Part shown: piece after piece, positions 51,098 through 62,581 of the stretch
Position numbering within the stretch: position 1 is the first letter of the stretch
Layout of the letters: each line of letters begins with the position of its first letter
DNA from: Nyssa sinensis
Taxonomy: Eukaryota > Streptophyta > Magnoliopsida > Cornales > Nyssaceae
DNA length: 64,000 nucleotides
Direction: 5' to 3'
Assembly (NCBI GenBank): GCA_008638375.1
Contig: CM018035.1
Location: forward strand, 1,539,501 to 1,603,500
Made by a program: the position numbers and the translations under genes
Notes under the pieces: model-generated
Seen by the model: the letters and a program-made list of their open reading frames with translations, nothing else
What the model was told of the DNA's origin: nothing
Database searches by the model: none

Positions 51098-51119
51098 CGA
51101 CAGATCGGAGGATTGAAGG

Positions 51120-54100
51120 ATGAGTCGTGGAAGCGGAGGTGGATATGATCGTCACATTACGATCTTTTCACCGGAAGGCCGTCTCTTCCAAGTAGGTATG
51201 AATTTTCTGTCCGCCTCTGAGGACTGTTACTGCTCTCGATTTACGAAAATTTCCGATTTAGCTGTCCGAGAAAATTTAGAAAAAAATGAAATATAAAGTT
51301 AAATCTTGCGTTCTATTTTGATTAAGTTGTCAGAAAAGGGAAACTCAACTCAACTACACTATGTAATTGTTTCTATCTTAGCCGAGTGCCGGGTTTTTTG
51401 TTTTGTCGAGTCCCAAAGAGTGAATTTTCCATTTCGAACATTTTCCCCAGTAATCGAACGAAACATATATTCTAAATTGTAGTCCTTTGAAAATCTGAAG
51501 AATTTGGGTTTCTCAAATGAACGTACAGAGTATGCTTTCAAAGCTGTTAAAGCGGCTGGGATCACCTCTATTGGTGTCCGAGGCAAAGACTCAGTTTGTG
51601 TTGTAACCCAGAAGAAGGTGCCGGTGAGTGTTATGTACCTGTGGTTGATGATAATGAAATTATGTTTTATTTCGAAGCTCAAATATGCTTATTAAATTAT
51701 GAATTCTGATACAGGACAAGCTTTTGGATCAGACCAGTGTCACGCATCTTGTCCCCATCACAAAGTACCTTGGATTGTTAGCGACTGGCATGACAGGTTC
51801 ATTTTAATTGCTCTGTTAGCATGATAAATTTTAATGTCAGTAACAATGACTAGCTCAAAACATTAAATATAGATGGTATAAGTTTGAGAATCGTAAGGTT
51901 GCTCCATTGTGACTTGGAGGTCATGTTGCCTCTCCGCTCACGCGTAAGGTTGCGTACATATGATCCTCTCTAGACCCTGCAGTGTTGGGAGTCTTGAGCA
52001 ATGTGCTAACCCTTTTAGTTAAATTTCAATTTGCTAATATAATTTGTTGGGCCTCACATGCTATGGTGTAAGTTGAAAATTTGATCGTTGATATGATTGG
52101 TTAGGTGTCATGTACTGGTATAAAATTTGTTCTGATTTAATAATATAAAGTGCATTTTAACTTATTATAAGATATAATATGAAATTTATTATTTTTCACT
52201 GACCAGTGAATAATGAATTGAAACCATACGGGATATATATTGTGCCAACTGTATTGCAAGTATTAATATAATGATACGATACCAATAAGTATGATTGTTT
52301 TGTATTCCTAGCGTGTACATGGGTTGCACCCCCATATTTTGGTGCCCTTTAGTGCATTTACCTATATAAAAAATTGTAGAGGGAAATAATACATGATTTG
52401 GGATGTCTAATAAGCCATTCCTTAATATGATATTTTTTTTTGGGATCATTCCTTGATATAGTTTTCTGTACAGTCCTTGATAGGGTAAAATTAATTGCAT
52501 GTAAACCTGTTGCTAACATTTGGTTGCTTAGAAAGCATGTTTGGTGGCATCCCTTAAGCTGTTGTCATCCCAAAGTCTGTTTTGGTTGCTCTCCTTAATT
52601 GCATGGTTCAAATGTGATTGAGTTCGAGACTATTTTGGATTAGGTGAAGTTGAGTAATGTTTGCACATGTCATTCCAGCTGATGCAAGGACCTTGGTTCA
52701 ACAAGCACGAAATGAAGCAGCAGAGTTTCGCTTCAGATATGGATATGAGATGCCCGTCGACGTATTGGCTAGATGGTACAATGATTTTTTCACAAAACAA
52801 TTAATTGATGCTGCTTTTTGATTGTTAATCATGCAGTTAATTTTTTGTCAATGTGCTGCTCAATTGTTTCTGCTGATATGACTTGAGTTAGAAATTGTTG
52901 TTCTCTCTCTTTTCATGAGTTACCCTTTTTTGGGGGGTGGGTGGTACTTATTATGAAATGCCATTTTTCCCTCTTTTTATTTTTTTTCAAATAAATTGCT
53001 AGTTTAATGAAGTCCACTAAAATTGAAGTTTATCATGCAGCAAGGTTGTTGAGGAATTCTTTTGACCTAGTTATTTGATTTATTCCTACATCGACAGTCT
53101 TCATGATATTTTTTTGTGGATATGTACATAGATTATGTGAGTGGCATACGCAAGTGAAGTTTTTCCTTTTGTTTGTTTGATATGATTTAGTCTGTTGTTT
53201 ATTGTTGGTTTAGCTTGGACTATGCCCATTTAGGTTGAAATTTCATTTATTGCTAGCAGAAAACTTAATAATGAGGTTGGCGATGAATATGGAGCATGGA
53301 CCCTTTTATAAGAGTCCAAGTCAATGTTGGATGTGGGTGAGCATTGGCATTATGTCTAAAAATGTCTGACATGTCATCATAAGTAATGCCAAAAACACCC
53401 AATCAGTTATATTATGGAGGCTAACAAACAACATACACCTTTGTTTATTATAAAACACACTATTGTTTATCCATTTATAAATTAGCCAAGGCATTCCCTA
53501 AGCATCAAGTATATGTTATTTGCTTGCCTCTCACAGTCATAAGTAATGCCAGAACATTTAACTTCCCTATATTATGGTTGCCACCACTTAATGTATATAT
53601 TTGTTCTTTAAACATTTTACTATTAATTATTGGTTCATAAACTAGCAAAAGATTTTCTTAGCAGTTGAATGCTTTTCTCTGATTGCCTGCCTCTCACCAT
53701 TTTCATAAGGAATGCTTAATTTGATGATATTTGCTGTCAATTTTTTTTCCCTTTCATTTGACATAATTTTATCGCCATTTCATGTAATCTACCACATTGA
53801 ATTTTTTTTGGTATCTGTAGGATTGCAGACAAATCACAAATTTATACTCAACATGCTTATATGAGACCTCTTGGAGTAGGTTTGTTTTTTTTTGGCCTCT
53901 CCTGCAAGTATGAAAGTCTGTTTTTGTGCAATCATATTTCAGAATTAGTTGTCTTTACTTGATATTCATTAAATAGAAAAGAATGACGATATAAAATTCA
54001 TGTAGCCGATCCCAAGTAATTGGGATAAGGCTTTGTTGAATTGATTTGAGTTGTACTTAATATTGTCGAGTTCAATATGATGCAATCTTGTATCAAACTT

Positions 54101-57100
54101 AGTTGTTTTTATTTAAATTTCCTTGGTTCATTAGATTTTTTAGTTAACTTATTTCCTTTGCTTTTGGCAGTTGCTATGGTTTTGGGTATTGATGATGAAT
54201 TTGGGCCTCGACTTTTCAAATGTGATCCAGCTGGTCATTTTTTTGGTCATAAGGTATGCGCAAACTGTTTTCTTCACTCAGATATGTTGAATGTCTGTTT
54301 GTGGGTTACTTAACATGAGAAGAGAGCAAATTATGCCTGAAATGAATAGAATGACATGAAATTTATCTAACTCCACAAGTAGGTCAATGTCTACTTTTGA
54401 TGTACATGTTTGCATTCCTTTTAAACCAGCTACCACCTTTGGCCCTTGTTTACACGTAATTAACTCCTAGACTCCTACATCATGCCTTTCCAATAATAAT
54501 AATAATAATATATTTGTAATCTTGGGACCTTTTTTCCTGATAAGTAAATTTTTGTATTCTTGGAATTAACTTTGTCCCAGTACTTTAACATTTTCTATAT
54601 TCAGATGACACGACATTATAAATGAAATATACATGTATATTAATATTCACCACGCATCCATGTCTGTACTTGTCTGGTTATCCCTAATCTTGGTCAAGAT
54701 CTAGAAACTCCTTACAGTACATTAGTTTGAACAAAACTTTTCTTCAAATATACCAATCAGAAAAAAAAAAAATCTTCAAATATGGAAGTGGGTGGTGGAC
54801 TGTGATCTCAACATAGGGGGGACCACCATGGATTGTTCCCTTGGGATGTCATAGAAAATTTTGTGGGAGGGGAAATATCTCGCGAGACATTTTGCTAGGG
54901 CCTTATTCAATTCTATAATGAATAATGTACTGATGGAATATGGACTGACAGATTTGGAGCTTTCAAGGATTTCTATATCCATTCAATTGAAAAGGAAGAG
55001 GCAAGGGAAAGTTGCAGAGATGTAACTACAGCCTGGTGATGGATGGGAGAAGTTTTGATGAAGCTAGAGGTGGTTCCGATTGGGGACATTTTGATTAAGT
55101 TGCAAAGACCCCCTTAAACTTGCTTTTTCTGGTTAGGAAGTGGTGTTGGAAGCAATTTTCACATTAGTTAACTTAAAGAAGAAGGGATATAGATTGGCTA
55201 AATGATGTTGTATGTGTAAAGTGGAAGAGGAAACAAGAAGTCACCTTCTATTATTTTGCTCAGTGGCTAGAGAGGTGGTGCTTTTATTTTCATTGTTTGG
55301 TGTTCAATGAACTGTGGTACTGTCCTTGATTTGTTTGGATGTTGGAGGGATGAATGTAGGCATAGTAGAGTGAGGAAGGTGTGGGATGCAGCTCCTCATG
55401 TCTTATGTGGTATTTCTAAAGGGACAGAAATAGGGCATTAATTGTCAGGAGATCTTTTGTTGCATTTTGAAAAAAATTATGGTGTCTTTTCTATTTTTCT
55501 TGGGTTACAGGGTCGTGTATGATTGAGATCGAGTATTTTGTTGATTGTTTTGGGGGATATGTGTGTAAAGGATTGACATTTGTCTATATGTGTACCTCAT
55601 GTGTACATGGCAACACCCATGTTTTAGAGCTGTTAATGAAATGCCTTTTCATATATATATATATATATTTATGTATGTATGTATAACTTGAAATATCTGG
55701 TGCTAGTTCTGGCTTCATTAAGGCAACAATGTAAATGGCTGGTTGCCTGGTTCTCATCTGATTCCATAGAACATTAGAACCCAAGTTGTTATTATTGTTA
55801 TTAAAGTTTGTTATGATTTTTTTTATTATCTAATAGTAACTAAGTATGGCTTACCCACAAAAAATGGTGACTAAGTATGAAGCTTGGGGACTCATTCTGA
55901 TATGTTCCAGGCAACAAGTGCTGGATTAAAAGAGCAGGAGGCGATTAATTTCCTAGAGAAGAAAATGAAAAATGATCCTGCATTTTCCTATGAGGAGACA
56001 GTGCAGGTAAATTAGATATATATTTTTTAATCTCTCTTTCTCTCTCTCGTGCTCAAGGAATACTGCAGTTAGTTGGATTGTTTTCAAATTCCCTGTTACT
56101 TTCAAATGATCGCCCCGTTTGATGATGGCAATGTGCATGCAGTAACACAAGAACTTTTATTTTCTCCTCTTTATATGAAGGTGTACACTGTCTGTTTGTA
56201 TGTTATTTAAGTTTCTCGATAATATGGATTTCTTTTTTGAAATCTACAAGAGAGCATGACTAAAGAAATAAGAATTGTGTTGGCATTGATTGCTATTTTC
56301 TGTCGATTCAATATGATATTTCATAATACCATGCACAACTATTACATTGTTTGAGATTGTCATCTTTAACTCATTAGCTAAATCATTTTCTTTCATATAA
56401 TTTGAGCTTCTTTTAGTTCTTTTTTTCTCCTTGATTTCTTTTGCAGTGTATTGTTAAAGTATGGAGGGCATTTATACTATTTATACCTATAGAAATGAAA
56501 TCGAACCGTTGAAATTGGCATCCATGTTTGAGTTTTCACCCTTGATCCTGTTGCAAGAGGAGAGATACAAGGAGACCAGTTAGAATTTCTGCTATGTAGT
56601 CAAGAATTTATAGTTTCCACTGGATTGGACTAGTGTTGCACTGTTGCTAATTATTGCATCTTGTTTTGGGTTGATAAATTTACAAGAGAAGTGATTCATG
56701 TAGCCCATTCCCACAGAATAAATTGTGCAATTGCAATAGATAATGTTTGGATTGAATGAAGTGCTTTTAGATGTAGAATAAATATTGAATACATTGCATG
56801 ATTTTCACCCCATGAGTTTCATCATTTGATTTTATTTTCAGGAAGTCGCTTATGTACTGTTTTGTACCATGTTTTCTGCATTAAAGCTTCTTCAGTCCAA
56901 TTGTTTCATAGTTTGTCCCTATATATTTTGGCTCTGAATTAGCTTTTGAACCTCCTTCCCTTTCCAAAGATATATAAACACCTTTAGTTAAATAATGTTA
57001 TGCTTCATATAATTAACATGGTTAATAATAAATGCTCTACTTCAATTGTCTAGGGTGATTTTTTTTTTCTTGAGATTATTTGAGGGGATGGCCTTAGAAG

Positions 57101-58504
57101 AGCATAACAATGGAACAAGATTTATATAGCTAACTACAAATAGTTTGGATGAGGCTTTATTGAGTCAGTTGAGTTTTCTTTCTTGAGATAGATGTAGGAT
57201 GTTAACCAATGATTTGCAATTGTTTGATACTTTTGTAAAGACTGGCATTTTAGTTTAATTCTTTTTTCTGAAGTTTAATACGTATTATTTCCATTGTACA
57301 GACTGCAATTTCTGCTCTTCAATCTGTTCTACAAGAGGACTTTAAGGCGAATGAGATTGAGGTACTAAAGATGCCCATCTTGGTTAAATTATTTAGTTCT
57401 TTTTTTTTTTTTTGGGTTAAAATTGGAAGGGGGATCTCTGCCTGCATTGTTGTGCAGAACCTATTTAAACTGCTAAAGAATTTTGCAATTTTTTGAATTG
57501 ATGCGATGACATGGCAGCAGATACATTTGCTTTATAACTTGGCTCTGTATGGCAGTGTATGCAAACTCCTCTATCAAATTAATATTCTTTCTATGATTTT
57601 TGTGAAATAAACTTTGTAACAAGGCAATGTAGTTGGTGTTTTGGCATAACAAAAGCTATCTTCTTCCGTGGACTTCATGTTGCATTTCCACCAACCATTG
57701 CCCTGTGTAAGGTGGAGTGAAAGAACAGGATTTGTATATCAGAGTCCAAGTCAACAGTTACTTTTGTTAGAACTTCTGTAGTATTTTTTCTTCAGTCTTA
57801 CGTGTAGTGAGAGGGCATGTTAGATAACTCCTATGCAGACCCCCCCCCTCCCCCCGCGGTCTCTCTCTCTGTGTCATGTGTTGGACTTGTTTCCCATCAT
57901 GACCATTGGATTCTTCATCTCCCTTTGGGAGTTTTTTTTTGTCTTCCCTCAATTGGGTCTGTGGACTGGCATATATTACTGTGGTATCTGATAATGGGCT
58001 AGTCTAAATCCTCTAGAGTTGGAATATATCCTCACTGAAGGATCTTCGTTGATCCTGGATAGAATTGAGTTGCTGTTCCTACTATTTCATTAATTACGTT
58101 CTTCAAGTTAAGATACAGAAAGAGGCAAGTGGAAGAACTGTATTTCCTCTGGTTTTGATACTGATTTCATAACTTCTTGTCGCCATATTCTCTGTTTTTA
58201 ATTTTGGTGGCTAGGAGAAGACATTGCTGTGATTGCCGCAGAACTTTATATGTTGACAATTATATTAATTCAATTCAATAAGAAATGGCCCTAGATTGGG
58301 CTGAATGGCTAATCCAATGTTGGGAGAAGGCTTTAAGAATCGAGTTGTATGAATTTTCGTTTGTGTATATGTTTTCATCACTGTCGTTTTGAACATTCAT
58401 ATGCTTTGCAGGTTGGAGTTGTGAGGAAGGAGAATCCTGTCTTCAGGGTGTTGTCCACTGAGGAGATTGATGAGCATTTGACCGCCATAAGTGAACGTGA
58501 TTAG
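51120..58504 (+). CDS. PAA1: 20S proteasome subunit alpha type-6 (PAA1)
   Basis: This subunit is one of seven in the outer alpha ring of the 20S proteasome core; it gates substrate entry and has no proteolytic residue. Exons are 51120-51195, 51529-51623, 51715-51796, 52679-52775, 53821-53879, 54171-54253, 55911-56006, 57302-57361 and 58412-58504. All introns are GT-AG and all phases agree. The product is 246 aa, the length I remember for Arabidopsis PAA1. It starts [20 protein letters not shown], followed by the alpha-subunit signature [14 protein letters not shown]. Later landmarks are VGVRGKD-type and ATGMTADART segments, [28 protein letters not shown] and the C-terminal [13 protein letters not shown]. 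No lesions were found. Introns 3 and 6 contain SINE and LINE remnants. The only unusual point is intron length, up to about 1.6 kb in a short gene. Confidence 0.97.
51890..52018 (+). mobile_element. Au-like SINE remnant in PAA1 intron 3
   Basis: GTAAGGTTGCTCCATTGTGAC, GTAAGGTTGCGTACAT and CTAGACCCTGCAGTGTTGGGA lie in the Au SINE order, ending near GCTAACCCTTTT. The 5' A-box region is degraded. Confidence 0.65.
55020..55650 (+). mobile_element. LINE 3'-end fragment in PAA1 intron 6
   Basis: The plus strand reads [11 protein letters not shown] then [20 protein letters not shown], the RT zinc-binding domain, followed by broken C-terminal ORF2 sequence. A 3' region leads to a (TA)n tract at about 55650. 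Stops and frameshifts interrupt it. Confidence 0.78.
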
Positions 58505-59621
58505 GTATCAAGTAGAATCTGAAACTGACTGGAACAGAGTCAAGTCTTATCCTATAAATTTCAAATATCCTGATTTGTTCAACTGTTTACTTTAATCATC
58601 AAATGTGTTTTGAAAACAGACTGCCCGAGATTTAGTTGGGGAAAGGGTTCCGGGTCTCTCTACGTTCTATTTTTTTTTCTTCCTTGTAATCATCTACTGT
58701 CATCAAAATTATCAGTTTTTTGACAAGGGATTGGGTTGAAAATAGCACTCTTAGATCTGGTGAGATTGGTTTTAATTTTAAAATCAAGTAAGTTTGGTAA
58801 TGGGCGGGGGTGGCCTGGGCCTAGTTTGTATCAATATGTGATAGGCCTGGGCTCTAGGCCCAGTTTGGCAGGTTGAAACTTGAGTCTCCAAGTATCTCTA
58901 TGATTGGTGCTTGACCCATCATATTACTTTAGGCAATGCTGGAAGTGGCCTGTTGCAATGAGATTTGATGTGGTATGATTAAATGGCCACAAGAACCAGT
59001 CCTTGTATAATGATCATGGGCTGGAGCAACCTTTTTCTTAAGGTTTGAAGGATTTTGAAATTTGTTTTCTATGTATTGCACAGTTTGATTAGCATTAAAT
59101 ACCTTGCATAATATCCCAAAAGTTTTGGAATAGATTGGATTAGAAAGGCAGCACAAAGACAAAAAAAAAGAAGAGGAAAAAAAGGAAATGAAAAAGCTGA
59201 TTGGATGTTATTGAAAACTATTTTTACATTTTATGTTTTAAATATAACTCAGTGGCTCTAGCAAATTACTAGAAGGAAAGATGATGTTTTTCTTGAAAGA
59301 TCCATTGGTAAGGAAAAATAGCAAAGAAGGAAAATTAAAGGAGAGAAAACAGGGAAAGAGAGGAGGAAAAGTTTCTACTAAAAGTAACTATTTCCTGGCA
59401 AGTTCATACGAAATTAGTATGTTAATAGAGAACACGGAATGTCACGTCCAGAAAAGTCTACTTCAAAGTCTTCTCTGCAACTTGCATTCCATTTATATAT
59501 ATACATACAGTATCCCGTTCTCATTTTTTTATCAGTTCATCTTTCAATTTCTCCAAACTTGAATCAAATTTTGTTATATTATCTTTAAATTCAGTTTCGT
59601 GTTAATTTTACTTCCGATCAA
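58505..59621. other. spacer between PAA1 and the EXO70 paralog
   Basis: It holds the PAA1 3' flank and the EXO70 promoter. A GC-rich palindromic-looking stretch (TAGGCCTGGGC...AGGCCCAG) lies near 58840-58862. The plus-strand open frame at 59281-59562 is Lys-rich and probably chance. Confidence 0.55.
59493..59503 (+). promoter_or_regulatory. TATA-box-like motif upstream of the EXO70 paralog
   Basis: TTATATATATA lies about 120 bp upstream of the ATG at 59622, a plausible core-promoter distance with a short leader. (TA)n tracts are common in this DNA, so the call is weak. Confidence 0.3.
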
Positions 59622-61310
59622 ATGGTTTTCGAGTTCTTAAGATTCAACAGAAATAAAAGTTCCCCCAAAGTGGAAGCTTCATCTCCAACAATTGAGCCAG
59701 CAGGAAACGTTGACTCATCTGATTCATCCGAGGAGGTAATCTTCCATAGCAGTGGCTTCAAAATTCATCCGTACTTGCAAGCCGTTGACGAGAATCAGCA
59801 ATTGCCAGATTCTGCAATCACCTCAGAGGATCAGAACAGACGGCGTCCTGAGGATGAATTTCGAATCATTTTGAACAGCCTCACCAATCCAGTTGGAAGC
59901 AATTCACGCAGCGATCCAAGGTCTTCAACTGGTACAACTTCAATAACCGATAGTACTACTGGCTATGAGGATTTTCGTAATTATTCAGAGTACGGTGCAA
60001 AGATTAAGAATGCGATGGGTGATCTTCGGAGAATTGCTGAGATGATGAACTCTACCGGACATCTAAATGTGTGCGTTAGGGTGTACAAGAGCGAACGGAA
60101 GTCTTTCCTGGACGCTAGTTTTCGAAGACTAGGCATGGACAAATTGAGCGCTGACGAAGTCCGTAAACTGGATTGGGAAGAGTTGGAGGCCAAGATCAGA
60201 CTCTGGACCCGAGCAGCTAAGATTTGTGTTCGCATTCTCTTTGAGAGCGAGAAGCGGCTATGTGAGCAAATCTTTGAAGGTCTCGGAACTGCCACAGCCG
60301 ATGCTTGTTTTATGGACATGGTAAGAGATCGTGCAATTCAATTGTTTAACTTTGCAGAAGCCGTAGCAAACAGTCGCCGATCGCTGAAGAGTCTCTTCAA
60401 GATTTTAGACCTCCACAATACATTGTTGGAGCTTCTTCCAGTTATTGATGCTGTTTTTCATTCCAAATCATTGGAATCTATTTTTATTAAAGCTGCGGCG
60501 ATACCACCACAGCTTGCAGAGGCGGCAAGAGGGATTTTTTCAGAATTTGAGAATGCCGTGCTTCATGAACTGCCAAATGCTCTGGATCGCGGTGGTGGAA
60601 TTTACCCGTCGACAACTGATGTTATGAAATACATCACTCAGATCTGTAGCTACAAGGAAACCCTGGCTGAATTAATGAAGCCGTTGAAGGAGGAAGATAT
60701 GAGAAATTTGAGTGTTGTGACAAATCAGGATGTGGAATTTGCTGAACTTGAGAGGCCAACTCCATTGGCGGCCCGTTTGGTATGGATCATCTTTATATTA
60801 CGATTCAAGTTGCAGCGTAAATCCGAGCACTACGAAAACCCCTCTTTGGCTCAATTGTTCATGATAAACAATGTTCACTCTATTGTTCAGAAAATTGAAG
60901 AGTCCCCAGTTTTGCGAGAGATGATTGGGGACAGTTATGTAGAGAAGTTAACGGAAAATGTCAGGCAAGCGGTGATTGGGTACCAGAGATTAACTTGGGA
61001 CAGGATCTTCCATTGTTTGAGAGAGGAAGGAAAGGTGTCGAAGAGAGCATTGGGAGAGAGGATTAAGAGGTTTAATGGTATGTTTGAAGAGGTCCATCGG
61101 ACTCAAGCTACATGGTTGGTGGAAGACTTGCAGCTTCGAGAGGAGATTCGTCTTTCCATTTTAGAAGAGTTGCTTCCAGCTTACAGCTCCTTTCTCCAAC
61201 TGTTGGACAGCCACAAAAGCAAGGGAAAACAATACATTAAGTACTCAGTTGAGGACCTTGGAACTGCGGTCGCCAGCTTGTTCGAGAACACCCATATAGC
61301 AGCACTTTGA
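59622..61310 (+). CDS. diverged EXO70 (clade D-like) exocyst subunit
   Basis: This intact single-exon frame of 562 aa is a paralog of the broken EXO70D at 8.7 kb. Shared landmarks are PYLQAVDENQ, LRRIAEMMNSTGHLNVCVRV, RAAKICVRILFESEKRLCEQ, ACFMDMVRDRAIQLFNFAEA, EAARGIFSEFENAVL and YIKYSVEDLG near the end. It differs in two ways. The N-terminus is replaced and shortened, lacking EEARERMIFDG. The normally conserved HPLTRYVMNYI core reads YPSTTDVMKYI (residues 328-338). The GEGYP-like end of clade D is also lost (ends TAVASLFENTHIAAL). The frame has no lesions, so it is probably functional but evolving fast. The next gene downstream on the same strand, 1.27 kb away, is an NB-LRR. Exocytosis or defence-related roles are possible, but only family membership is supported. 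Confidence 0.92.
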   Translation: MVFEFLRFNRNKSSPKVEASSPTIEPAGNVDSSDSSEEVIFHSSGFKIHPYLQAVDENQQLPDSAITSEDQNRRRPEDEFRIILNSLTNPVGSNSRSDPRSSTGTTSITDSTTGYEDFRNYSEYGAKIKNAMGDLRRIAEMMNSTGHLNVCVRVYKSERKSFLDASFRRLGMDKLSADEVRKLDWEELEAKIRLWTRAAKICVRILFESEKRLCEQIFEGLGTATADACFMDMVRDRAIQLFNFAEAVANSRRSLKSLFKILDLHNTLLELLPVIDAVFHSKSLESIFIKAAAIPPQLAEAARGIFSEFENAVLHELPNALDRGGGIYPSTTDVMKYITQICSYKETLAELMKPLKEEDMRNLSVVTNQDVEFAELERPTPLAARLVWIIFILRFKLQRKSEHYENPSLAQLFMINNVHSIVQKIEESPVLREMIGDSYVEKLTENVRQAVIGYQRLTWDRIFHCLREEGKVSKRALGERIKRFNGMFEEVHRTQATWLVEDLQLREEIRLSILEELLPAYSSFLQLLDSHKSKGKQYIKYSVEDLGTAVASLFENTHIAAL

Positions 61311-62581
61311 GATCTCAGTGAAGCAGTGAATGACAATTCAAGTTTGTTTTTATTTTTTTTTATTTTTATTTTTTCCAAATTTTCACTTTTTTGTTTTATG
61401 TGTTTAATAGGGATGATCTGTATCTCTGTTTTTATAATGGTAGAAGTGTGTTTAATGGCATATGCTTCTTCTATATTTTGTGTGTTCAGCAAAATGGTAC
61501 TTTGAATGGCATCTTGTGAAACATGGGTTTTAACTAAATTTTGGATTTTTCACGTTTGAAATATAGTAATATATTTTTGAGATAATTAGATGTTTGTTTA
61601 AATTTTTTGAAAAGTCTCTTTGAACATTTTTAAGACTAAAATAGACATTTTAAAAAAGTGTCAATAAATAACATTTTTTGAAACGCTTGTTTTCGTCACC
61701 TATCTAAACAAGCACTAAGCCATCACGATCTAAATGTTAGGGAAGATTGTGAGCTCAAGTCTTAATTCTTTTACTTAGAGATTTGAGCATTAGTTGAATT
61801 TATTTGTTTGTCTAAGATTAATATTTAAGAAATTTTTCGCTTGGATCGATTTGATTTGTACTTTGAGTTGTGTTATTTGTTAGATTTGATTAGTTTGTGG
61901 TTATGTAATTATATTGTTGAGTTGATTGATTGAAATATTATAATATTTATTATTTTCATAAATAAAATTCTTTATTAACTCAATATGTCATGTGTCAAAT
62001 TCAGTTCCTTTGGATGGAATGATTTGAAGAAGAAAAAAAAAATTTCTATAATGAACCCAAAAAAAAAAATTAGGAGATAAAATTTGAATAAAGTTCATTC
62101 TTTATTAACCATTAAGAGTTGGACACGCATAAGAATGGTAATACTTTTATAACTTTTAGTTTTTTTTTTTTGTTGGTTTGTATAATAAGTTGTAAAAAAA
62201 AATAATAAAATTTAAAACTAATGTCCCATGTGTTTAATAAGTTATTATGACACCCCCTTATGCAAAGTGACACTCATTTAGTAGCACCCAATATTTTTTC
62301 ATTCTCCATTCATCCTCTCTTCCAATATTGTCATGGAGCTATCTGTCTTCTAGCATAAATTTTTTTTTTTTATTGAGTGGTGATTGAAAGTTATATGTTA
62401 TCTGGTTGAGGTGTTTGTTGGTGGCATCTAGTTGGTGAACAGTTGCTAGTATTTGGACTCAAAAAACATTATAGAATTAATGCATTTCACACACCTCCAG
62501 TCTGAGTCTAGGTCAATCACCGATCCAGCATCATCTCCTACTTCAATTTCTCCTTCTTCAATCAATTGCCGATCTCCAATC
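61311..62581. other. spacer between the EXO70 paralog and NB-LRR
   Basis: This is AT-rich sequence that must hold the EXO70 3' flank and the NB-LRR promoter. I see no further gene, repeat array or mobile element. Confidence 0.6.

Larger units (their letters stand above)
46522..51119. other. 4.6-kb spacer between divergent VIT/VWA and PAA1
   Basis: It holds both promoters. It is very AT-rich, with a 24-bp tandem repeat at about 48145-48260 and scattered (TA)n tracts. A short GC-richer island lies near 47970-48090 without a recognised gene. Minus-strand open frames near 46.6-46.8 kb are the 5' flank of the VIT/VWA gene. Confidence 0.6.

Noticed and set aside
59281..59562. 93-aa Lys-rich plus-strand frame upstream of the EXO70 paralog
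   Set aside because: Low complexity, overlaps the likely promoter and (TA)n tract, no family match.
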